Source: Pseudomonas benzenivorans (lineage in GTDB: Bacteria > Pseudomonadota > Gammaproteobacteria > Pseudomonadales > Pseudomonadaceae). Taken from it: a stretch of 64,000 nucleotides of DNA. Made by a program: the position numbers and the translations under genes. Shown in pieces: positions 58,672 to 64,000 of this stretch. The first letter of the stretch is position 1, and every line of letters starts with the position of its first letter. The notes under the pieces are model-generated. The model made no database searches. It had not been told where the DNA came from and was given only the letters and a program-made list of their open reading frames with translations. The DNA lies in contig NZ_FNCT01000005.1 in the NCBI RefSeq assembly GCF_900100495.1, positions 62,001-126,000 of the forward strand, read 5' to 3'.

Positions 58672-59781
58672 TCAGCGGATGGTCAGCACTTCGCCCCACG
58701 TGGGCGAGCCCAGCGTCAAATCCCATGCACGAATGACCGGCACGAACTTGTCGGTGAGGATGCGCGTCTCGGCCACGGAGCCGTCGTCGCGCTCGGTGTA
58801 CTCCGTCTGGAGGGTCTTCTCCTTGTGGGTATCACCTTTGACGACCAGCACGCGCCCGCTCTTGGACGTCACCACGCCGGAGATCGCGCCTGCGGCCAGG
58901 GCCAGGGCGAGATGCCAGTGCGACAAGGCCCGCGCGGGCGGACGCAGCGATTGCTGCGCGGCGCCCAGGTGCGTATCGAGCGCCGGCCAGAGTCCTTGTA
59001 GCCGGCCGACTTCATCGGCGAACTGCTCGGGCTCCATCGTCACGCGATAGAAGTGCTCCGGCTCGGCCGGGCTGGCAGGGACGGTGTACGGCAGGAACGG
59101 CCATTCGAGCGGCAGTTCCTCGGCTTCGGCGTCACCCTGTCCGATCTGCAGCAGCAGACCGCGCACGGCTTTGACCGACTCCGACGCCTGGTCGCGTTGA
59201 CGAATCCTGCGACCGAAGATCACCACCTGCTTGAACTGCGTTTCCACCGCACGGTAGATGCGCAGGTCGGCGAAGTGGCGCGTCAGCCATCCGACCAGCT
59301 CGGGGTCGAGCACGTAGGACGGCACGATGAAGATCAGCACGCCGCCGTACTGCAGCAGCGGCAGCGCGCGCTGATAGAACAGCTTTTCCAGCCGCGCACG
59401 GCCCTGGCCCTGATAGCCGATGTTGCCGTTCACGTCCTTGCTCAGGTCGCCATACGGCGGGTTCAGCCACAGCAGCCCGAAGGACTGGCGCGAGATCAGC
59501 GTGTCCATCAGGTCACCGTGGATGCAGCGATCGACCAGTTGCCGTGCGTGGCGGGCACGCTCGGCGTCGTACTCGACGACGAAGGCCTGGACCTGCTCGC
59601 GCCCGAGGGCGTGGGCGGCTTCGGCAATCGCCACGCCTTCGCCGGCGCAGGGATCGAGGATGGACATGGAGCCGGGAGACGGCGCCAGTGCGGACAAGGC
59701 CCGCTCCAGCGTCGGCTCGTCGGTGGGGAAGTAGCCGTTACGAATGAAATTGCGCGCCAGGCGCGGAAACATGAGTGCCAT
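58672..59781 (-). CDS. DUF6094-type class I methyltransferase
   Basis: A 369-residue protein with a Rossmann methyltransferase fold: motif I DPCAGEG (43-49) and motif IV NPPY (107-110), the arrangement of N6-adenine DNA methyltransferases. The C-terminal 200 residues are not part of the fold and include beta-rich DDGSVAETRILTDKFVPVIRAWDLTLG. It is standard in this ICE class. It may methylate ICE DNA to protect it in a recipient. It is not part of BREX. The ATG at 59781 is chosen after the leader hairpin. Confidence 0.85.
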   Translation of the reverse strand: MALMFPRLARNFIRNGYFPTDEPTLERALSALAPSPGSMSILDPCAGEGVAIAEAAHALGREQVQAFVVEYDAERARHARQLVDRCIHGDLMDTLISRQSFGLLWLNPPYGDLSKDVNGNIGYQGQGRARLEKLFYQRALPLLQYGGVLIFIVPSYVLDPELVGWLTRHFADLRIYRAVETQFKQVVIFGRRIRQRDQASESVKAVRGLLLQIGQGDAEAEELPLEWPFLPYTVPASPAEPEHFYRVTMEPEQFADEVGRLQGLWPALDTHLGAAQQSLRPPARALSHWHLALALAAGAISGVVTSKSGRVLVVKGDTHKEKTLQTEYTERDDGSVAETRILTDKFVPVIRAWDLTLGSPTWGEVLTIR

Positions 59782-59811
59782 GGATTTCTCCTGATGATGG
59801 ATGAGGGAAGG

Positions 59812-59836
59812 CGGGCACGCGCGGCGCGCATGCCCG
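59812..59836 (-). promoter_or_regulatory. Leader hairpin upstream of the methyltransferase gene
   Basis: CGGGCA (59812-59817) pairs with TGCCCG (59831-59836) around a GC-rich inner palindrome. It ends 30 nt before the start codon. Confidence 0.6.
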
Positions 59837-59846
59837 TGGGGATGGC

Positions 59847-60497
59847 TCACGCCACACGCCGAAGCGGTGCGTTCGCGGCCAGTTCGTACTGCGTGGCGCC
59901 GAGGGTGCCGTTGCGAATCAGTTCGCCCAGCGCCTTCGTCAGCGCCGGGACATCGAGGGCCAGCCGATGGCCTTCCAGTGGCCCTAGGGCCAAGGGAAGA
60001 CCGGTCAGCATCCGCCGTGTCTGCAACAGCTCCAGCACGGTGTCGCGCCAGTGGTCGAGCAGTGGCAGCGGGCAGGTGTCCTGCACCAGCGTCCACAGCC
60101 GGTCGAGCCGGTGAGCGGAGTCCCTGGGCAGAAGCGCCAGCGCGCTGGCGTTGGCCTTGTCTGGCTTCACGCTGCGACGATCGAACAGCCACACATTCGT
60201 CAGCGAACCGAACAGCGTTCGCCGGTAGGCGCGGGTGATGCGCTTTTCCAGGTTCTCGACGTTGCCGACGAAGACCGGGATGGATGCGCCCTGCTCGGTG
60301 ATGACGTGGAACTGATCCAGCCCCTGTTCATCCCGGCCGAGGGTCAGACGGGCGAGGAACTCCTGAACGGCGGTGTCGCGCGCCCAGATCGAGAGAAAGA
60401 CCAGATTGCCCTGCTCGTCACCGACGCAACCGTCGGCCATGAGGTCGGGGCATTCGTCGATGCGGTACAGCGGTTTCGCGGAAGAAGGTGCAGGCAT
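59847..60497 (-). CDS. ICE protein of unknown function
   Basis: A 216-residue protein starting MPAPSSAKPLYRIDECPDLM. It has a VGNVENLEKRITRAYRRTLFGSL helix and a C-terminal half with PLGPLEGHRLALDVPALTKAL. No motif that I can name. It belongs to the ICE maintenance cluster, with the DUF6094 methyltransferase downstream and DUF6927 upstream. It is probably cytoplasmic, since there is no signal or membrane segment. Confidence 0.7.
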   Translation of the reverse strand: MPAPSSAKPLYRIDECPDLMADGCVGDEQGNLVFLSIWARDTAVQEFLARLTLGRDEQGLDQFHVITEQGASIPVFVGNVENLEKRITRAYRRTLFGSLTNVWLFDRRSVKPDKANASALALLPRDSAHRLDRLWTLVQDTCPLPLLDHWRDTVLELLQTRRMLTGLPLALGPLEGHRLALDVPALTKALGELIRNGTLGATQYELAANAPLRRVA

Positions 60498-60524
60498 GGT
60501 GATGTCCTCTTGGAAATGAAGGAG

Positions 60525-60560
60525 CAACCACAGCCCGCGGGGCCATGCTCGCCCCGGTTG
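60525..60560 (-). promoter_or_regulatory. Leader hairpin upstream of the 216-residue protein gene
   Basis: CAACC (60525-60529) pairs with GGTTG (60556-60560) around an inner GCCC/GGGC stem. It ends 27 nt before the start codon. Confidence 0.5.
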
Positions 60561-60581
60561 GGTGAAGGAAGATGCGTTCCG

Positions 60582-60947
60582 CTAGACAGCGCGGCCCGCG
60601 TGGAAGCGGTGAACCCGCTCGCGCCACTCGGGGCTTTGCACCGGCGCCATGTCGAGATAGCGCAGCGGGCACGAGTAGTAGTAGGGATGCACGGACTCAT
60701 CGAGGGACTTGTAGCCCCAATCGCCGCCCGAGCTTTCCAGCAGGTGGCAGCCGATGTAGCAGACGGACTCACCGGCCGTGAGGCCCATGACGCCCGCCTG
60801 CCTGGCGGTGACGCGAACCACGGTCCACAGAACGTCGCCGTCCAGCGTGTGGTCGATGACTTCGCAGCAAGCGCGTTCGGACGCCTGCGGAGCGATCAGC
60901 TCGCGGATCAACTGATCGCGCGTCTGACGAACGAAGGTCCAGCCCAT
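60582..60947 (-). CDS. DUF6927-like ICE protein
   Basis: A 121-residue protein starting MGWTFVRQTRDQLIRELI, with C- and H-containing segments CEVIDHTLDGDVLWTVV and VCYIGCHLLE and an aromatic C-terminal part HPYYYSCPLRYLDM. I associate this with DUF6927, a small protein of plasmids and ICEs of unknown function. The four cysteines could bind metal. The gene stands alone, with a leader hairpin and its own ribosome site. Confidence 0.6.
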   Translation of the reverse strand: MGWTFVRQTRDQLIRELIAPQASERACCEVIDHTLDGDVLWTVVRVTARQAGVMGLTAGESVCYIGCHLLESSGGDWGYKSLDESVHPYYYSCPLRYLDMAPVQSPEWRERVHRFHAGRAV

Positions 60948-60969
60948 GAGGGTCTCCTTGAAGAAAAGG

Positions 60970-61003
60970 CCGGAGCCCTCCCCGTCGGGGGAGAACCCCG
61001 GCG
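60970..61003 (-). promoter_or_regulatory. Leader hairpin upstream of the DUF6927-like gene
   Basis: GCCGGAG (60970-60976) pairs with the CCCCGGC segment ending at 61003 (one wobble) around a perfect inner CTCCCC-GTCG-GGGGAG stem. It ends 22 nt before the start codon. Confidence 0.65.
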
Positions 61004-61036
61004 GGTGGCGGTATGCCGCGCAAGGCGGCGGATGGA

Positions 61037-61648
61037 TCAGGCAGCTTTGAGGTGCCAGTCCTGGGACAACGGAGCGAACTCGTAGCCCAGCTTGTCGAGA
61101 CGGTCTCGCTGCTGACGCAGCACACGACGATCCACGGTCGCATCGAGCTTCACGGTCTCGCCCAGGGGCCACAAGGCACCGAACAGCGCCGCGTCGTCTG
61201 CCTCGGCCGAGGCCGCAGCGGACACGGGAGCCGGTTCGCTGCCGAACGGCGTGGTATCGACCAGGGGATCGCGCGGACTGCGCGGCTTCGCCTTCGGCTT
61301 GGCCGGGGGCGTTGCCGGCACGGGCGCCTGCGCTTCCTCGTCGATCGGATCGACTTCCTGCGGACTCAGCCGGCGGGCTTCGTCGCGGCTCAGGGCGTCG
61401 ATGTTGGACAGCGTCATCCCGCCCAGATGGGCGCGGATCTCGATGACCATGCGGCCGTTGGCGTTGTACGTGGAGGGGCGAATCTCGACGATGACGAAAT
61501 CACCGTCGTACTTGCCCTCGCGGTACTGATCGAGCTCGGCGTTCTTCACGACGAACTCGCCGATCGAGGTCGCCAGGCGGCCGACGTTGAAGTCGCCGTT
61601 CCTGCCGTGGATGGTCTTGATGGCCAGTTGGCCGGGGATGGTGATCAT
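61037..61648 (-). CDS. DUF3275 family ICE protein
   Basis: A 203-residue protein of the DUF3275 family. Conserved: MITIPGQLAIKTIHGRNGDF, NVGRLATSIGEFVVKNAELDQY and the LSPQEVDPIDEEAQ segment. A Pro/Ala/Lys-rich linker (VPATPPAKPKAKPRSP) joins a C-terminal helical part. Function unknown; it is a constant partner of the DUF3577 gene in this ICE class, so a role in ICE replication or stability is likely. Confidence 0.88.
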   Translation of the reverse strand: MITIPGQLAIKTIHGRNGDFNVGRLATSIGEFVVKNAELDQYREGKYDGDFVIVEIRPSTYNANGRMVIEIRAHLGGMTLSNIDALSRDEARRLSPQEVDPIDEEAQAPVPATPPAKPKAKPRSPRDPLVDTTPFGSEPAPVSAAASAEADDAALFGALWPLGETVKLDATVDRRVLRQQRDRLDKLGYEFAPLSQDWHLKAA

Positions 61649-61674
61649 GAAGGTCTCCTGGGACGAAGAGAAGA

Positions 61675-61698
61675 CAAGGCCCCGGGGATTGGGCCTTG
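61675..61698 (-). promoter_or_regulatory. Leader hairpin upstream of the DUF3275 gene
   Basis: CAAGGCCC (61675-61682) and GGGCCTTG (61691-61698) form a perfect 8-bp stem with an 8-nt loop. It ends 26 nt before the start codon. It is in the 54-bp gap between two genes of the same strand. Confidence 0.65.
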
Positions 61699-61702
61699 CG
61701 GA

Positions 61703-62254
61703 TCAGAACGACTCGGCAACGGCCAATGCGGGGGCATCGGCAGCGTCGTCGGCAGCATCGGCGAGGGGCTTGGAAGGCTCCGGTGCCGAGGCTTGCTGCG
61801 CGGCGGGCGCGTCGGACGTCACAGGGACTTCCGGGTCCCGCTCGTCGGTCTCGGTCGGCTTGGGTTCGGCCTTGTAGACGAGCTTGCCGTCGACCTTGAT
61901 CCAACTGACGAACAGCAGGCGGGCCTTGAGGCTCACCCCCTGCTCGCCGGCACGCTTGCCCTTGGAGTAGGTGAAGGTGTCGGTCCACAGGTCGCCCAAG
62001 CGGAAGCCGATCATCACCTTCTTCTCGGCGTCGACGGCCTGAATGCAGCGGCGCACCAGGTGCTGCGCTTCCGAACCCGATACGCGCGTGTCGAAACGCA
62101 CATACGAGACGTCATCGCTGGGACCGTTCAGAGCCGCGATGTCGCAGGCCAGGAACGCATCGCCTTTCTTGGGCTTCACTTCGCGGATGCGATTGAGGTA
62201 CCCGAGGCCGGTGATGTGCAGATCGAAGTAGGACTTTTCGTTGGAAGTGGTCAT
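61703..62254 (-). CDS. STY4534-type ICE replication protein (DUF3577)
   Basis: A 183-residue protein of the DUF3577/STY4534 family. It opens MTTSNEKSYFDLHITGLGYLNRI and has FLACDIAALNG and RFDTRVSGSEAQHLV, which resemble a single-strand-binding-type fold. It is thought to act in ICE replication or maintenance. Residues beyond about 130 are a Pro/Glu/Ala-rich tail (EVPVTSDAPAAQQ). Its leader hairpin lies at 62279-62324 and a dispersed repeat copy lies further upstream. Confidence 0.88.
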   Translation of the reverse strand: MTTSNEKSYFDLHITGLGYLNRIREVKPKKGDAFLACDIAALNGPSDDVSYVRFDTRVSGSEAQHLVRRCIQAVDAEKKVMIGFRLGDLWTDTFTYSKGKRAGEQGVSLKARLLFVSWIKVDGKLVYKAEPKPTETDERDPEVPVTSDAPAAQQASAPEPSKPLADAADDAADAPALAVAESF

Positions 62255-62278
62255 GGTGAATCTCCTGGGAACAAAGAG

Positions 62279-62324
62279 GCGGAGACACACCCGACCCAAG
62301 GCGGGGAAGGTGTGGAACCCCCGC
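62279..62324 (-). promoter_or_regulatory. Leader hairpin upstream of the DUF3577 gene
   Basis: Three-tier structure: GCGGAG/CCCCGC outer stem (62279-62284, 62319-62324, one wobble), CACACC/GGTGTG middle stem and a short inner stem. It ends 24 nt before the start codon. Confidence 0.6.
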
Positions 62325-62405
62325 GTGGGTTGATGGAACAGCTTGGTGGCATCGCCATCGAAAACCGATGGCCGTTCGCGCATGGATGCCGGTGCGAACT
62401 GGAGT

Positions 62406-62479
62406 GATCAACGCGGTCGGAACCGCATCGCAGCCTTGAAGATCGTGGCTGCCTGGGCATGTCGCTGACGGACGTCAGC
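62406..62479 (-). repeat. Dispersed ICE repeat, copy B
   Basis: It begins GATCAACGCGG like copy A and contains TTGAAGATCG and GCCTGGGCATG. It ends in a perfect GCTGAC-GGAC-GTCAGC hairpin (62464-62479). It lies 150-225 nt upstream of the DUF3577 start, the same distance as copy A from the radC-like gene. Confidence 0.65.
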
Positions 62480-62560
62480 GGAACATGGCCGGAAGCGTGG
62501 CGCCAGGACGGCGCGCATGCGAGCGGCAATCGGCACTCGCGGCTGTCCGCATTGCCGGGA

Positions 62561-62585
62561 AGAAAGAAGCCCCCGGAGCGGGGGC
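62561..62585 (-). terminator. Terminator after the DUF3085 gene
   Basis: On the minus strand GCCCCCGCTCCGGGGGC (6-bp stem, 5-nt loop) is followed by TTCTTTCTTCC. It lies 13 bp after the DUF3085 stop. The T-run is imperfect. Confidence 0.65.
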
Positions 62586-62598
62586 CAGGGATGGGCGG

Positions 62599-62961
62599 TC
62601 AGTTACCGCTGGGCGGAGGAACCGCCTGCAGCGACAGGTGTGTCGTGGTGGCGGACACGTCGAGGTCGTCCTCGCTGTGCAGGATGCGCGCAAACACGCC
62701 CTCCTGCGGATCGAAGAACTCGCCAAAGTCATCGCCGCCGAACTCGGCGCGCGCCAGCTCCCACCAGTCATCGAACGCATCGACATCCGGGTTGCAGCCG
62801 GCGGCATAGGCGATGGTCTTCTGGCGACCATCGGGTCGGCGCTCGCCGCGCTCGGCCAGGAAGTACACGCCCTGATCCTTGACCAGGATGACGCGGCATT
62901 GATTCGCCACCGCTTCGGCGAGCACGGGCCGCAGCTCCGTGCCTTTGAATCGAACAGTCAT
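62599..62961 (-). CDS. DUF3085 family ICE protein
   Basis: A 120-residue protein matching DUF3085: MTVRFKGTELRPVLAEAVAN, CRVILVKDQGVYFLAERGER, and the acidic NPDVDAFDDWWELARAEFGG block. No signal or membrane segment. Function unknown. The gene has its own strong leader hairpin and terminator and thus looks like a single-gene transcription unit within the cluster. Confidence 0.82.
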   Translation of the reverse strand: MTVRFKGTELRPVLAEAVANQCRVILVKDQGVYFLAERGERRPDGRQKTIAYAAGCNPDVDAFDDWWELARAEFGGDDFGEFFDPQEGVFARILHSEDDLDVSATTTHLSLQAVPPPSGN

Positions 62962-62992
62962 GGGTGTGATCTCCAGGGATGCAGGAAGAGAG

Positions 62993-63017
62993 GCTTCCCG
63001 CCGCGAAGGCGGGAAGC
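62993..63017 (-). promoter_or_regulatory. Leader hairpin upstream of the DUF3085 gene
   Basis: GCTTCCCGCC (62993-63002) and GGCGGGAAGC (63008-63017) form a perfect 10-bp stem with a 5-nt loop that reads UUCGC on the transcript. It ends 31 nt before the start codon. It could also end transcription of the gene before it, but no T-run follows. Confidence 0.65.
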
Positions 63018-63027
63018 TGCTGGGAGA

Positions 63028-63828
63028 TCAGTGCCGGACAGCCTTGCGACCCGACAACAGGCACTGCACTCGGATGCGGCGCCAGCTCCCGTCGTCGATC
63101 AGCCGTTCCAGCGTCTCGCCGAGGGTGTCGAAGAACACCTCATCGACCCGTTCAATCAGCTCGCCGTCGCGGCGCAGCTCCACCGCGTAGAGGTCGAGGC
63201 CACGCTCATACAGCACGGTGACGTGACCCTGGAACTTCATCGTGGCGACGGTGAAGCCGATGGCCGGTGGCGTGCGGATGATGTCGGCGGGCAGCGGATC
63301 GACCCAGGTGATGTCCCGAGCACCGGCGTCCACCAGCATGTGGGTGATGCGCCGGAAGCCGTCGGGAGCGGGCAACTGCTCCAGTTGGTCGATCAGTTCC
63401 TGCAGGTCGGGGCAGCGCGGCTCGGGGATCGGCAGCTTCGCCGGTGCGGACCCGAGCACGAACCGCTTCACCGTGTAGGGCTGGCCGTCGCCCGTGAACT
63501 CGGTGTGCTCCTCGGGCGTGTCCGCCCGCCGACCGTCGAAGCGGCGTCTGACATAGGGTTCGACCTGCACCTTGGCGCCCTCGTCGGGCACTTGGGTCAC
63601 GAGCGTGCGATCGAGCACCGCGAACTCGGCTCGCCCCGTCTTGACGACGATAGCCTCGTCGGTGGTGGCGATGACCTTGCCCTCGAAAGGCTTCGGGTCG
63701 ATGTGAAAGCCCAGCGTCGAAACCTTGGGCTGGCCGTCGAAGATGTTGAACTTGAACGAACGGACGTTGGAAGGCACATGACCGACGACAAGCGTTGGCA
63801 TCTGTGCACGGATGGCTTGGGTATCCAT
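63028..63828 (-). CDS. ICE protein of unknown function
   Basis: A 266-residue protein starting MDTQAIRAQMPTLVVGHVPSN. The N-terminal half is beta-rich (KFNIFDGQPKVSTLGFHIDP, VIATTDEAIVVKTG), and the C-terminal half carries helical segments DLQELIDQLEQLPAPDGFRR and EVFFDTLGETLERLI. It appears conserved in this ICE class, but I cannot name a function. ATG at 63828 with GGAG upstream and the leader hairpin just before it. Confidence 0.7.
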   Translation of the reverse strand: MDTQAIRAQMPTLVVGHVPSNVRSFKFNIFDGQPKVSTLGFHIDPKPFEGKVIATTDEAIVVKTGRAEFAVLDRTLVTQVPDEGAKVQVEPYVRRRFDGRRADTPEEHTEFTGDGQPYTVKRFVLGSAPAKLPIPEPRCPDLQELIDQLEQLPAPDGFRRITHMLVDAGARDITWVDPLPADIIRTPPAIGFTVATMKFQGHVTVLYERGLDLYAVELRRDGELIERVDEVFFDTLGETLERLIDDGSWRRIRVQCLLSGRKAVRH

Positions 63829-63849
63829 GGGGAGACTCCTTGTGGCAAC

Positions 63850-63886
63850 CAAGGGACTCCCGCCCGCAAGGGAGGTCTGTCCCTTG
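63850..63886 (-). promoter_or_regulatory. Leader hairpin upstream of the 266-residue protein gene
   Basis: CAAGGGAC (63850-63857) and GTCCCTTG (63879-63886) form a perfect 8-bp outer stem around CTCCC/GGGAG. It ends 21 nt before the start codon. Confidence 0.65.
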
Positions 63887-63928
63887 AGGGTGAGGTGGAT
63901 GGACGCGGATGCGCCCGGAGAACGAAAC

Positions 63929-64000
63929 AACCAGCACGGCGAACCGCGCCGCAGTCTTGAAGGTCTCGACTACCTGGGCATGCTGCCGGCAACGCCAGCG
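63929..64000 (-). repeat. Dispersed ICE repeat, copy C (may run past the window end)
   Basis: It contains AACCGCGCCGCAGTCTTGAAG and ACTACCTGGGCATG-like blocks in the same order and spacing as copies A and B, then CCGGCAACGCCAGCG at the window edge. It lies 100-170 nt upstream of the 266-residue protein's start. Confidence 0.6.

Noticed and set aside
1..64000. CRISPR arrays, tRNA or rRNA genes, ICE attachment sites, integrase
   Set aside because: No regularly spaced repeats, no clover-leaf or rRNA-like sequence and no integrase frame were found; the ICE ends are presumably outside the window.

Overview
The window is most of the transfer and cargo part of a large integrating conjugative element (ICE) of the PFGI-1/PAPI-1-like class, from a GC-rich beta- or gammaproteobacterium. 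This rests on a nearly complete, minus-strand set of the TIGR037xx-type conjugation genes, a RAQPRD-family gene, a MobH relaxase, a VirB4-like ATPase, a TraD coupling protein, a PilL N-terminal lipoprotein, and a downstream block of ICE housekeeping genes (DUF3577, DUF3275, DUF3085, DUF6094, a helicase). A REP-like repeat near 48.25 kb looks like those common in Comamonadaceae, but the host genus cannot be fixed from this sequence.

Layout. 1-4.5 kb is insertion debris: the end of a Tn21/Tn1721-type Tn3-family transposon, which landed inside an IS110-type transposase gene, followed by a decayed IS66 element. 4.7-8.4 kb carries the MobH relaxase and an AbiEi/AbiEii toxin-antitoxin pair. 8.6-23.0 kb is the mating-pair-formation operon, read right to left from the RAQPRD gene to TraG, with a DsbA-like gene and a RadC-like gene inserted in it. 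43.5-49.6 kb holds the rest of the transfer genes (TIGR03747, TraD, TIGR03765, lytic transglycosylase, TIGR03759, PilL-N). 55.9-63.8 kb is the ICE maintenance and replication-type cluster.

Two cargo islands, both on the plus strand, interrupt this backbone. The first (23.3-43.5 kb) is a type I BREX operon: excisionase-like HTH protein, BrxA, BrxB, BrxC, PglX, PglZ, BrxL. Its pglX is cut into two open reading frames, a methyltransferase half and a specificity/C-terminal half. Four other defence-type genes sit between the halves: an AAA ATPase, a PD-(D/E)XK-like nuclease, a SIR2 protein and a HerA ATPase. Every junction is a start/stop overlap or a very short gap, so the split pglX looks stable and translated rather than broken. 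The second island (49.8-55.7 kb) is an XRE regulator plus a three-gene ABC-3C conflict system, followed by a TIR-STAND-TPR protein.

The element therefore encodes its own transfer machinery and at least four defence-type modules: AbiE, BREX, the SIR2-HerA/ATPase-nuclease insert, and ABC-3C plus TIR. A further pattern is a GC-rich hairpin 19-31 nt upstream of the start codon of all nine minus-strand genes from 56 to 64 kb and of the RadC-like gene. A separate dispersed repeat occurs upstream of three of these genes. These look like shared leader elements of one regulon.
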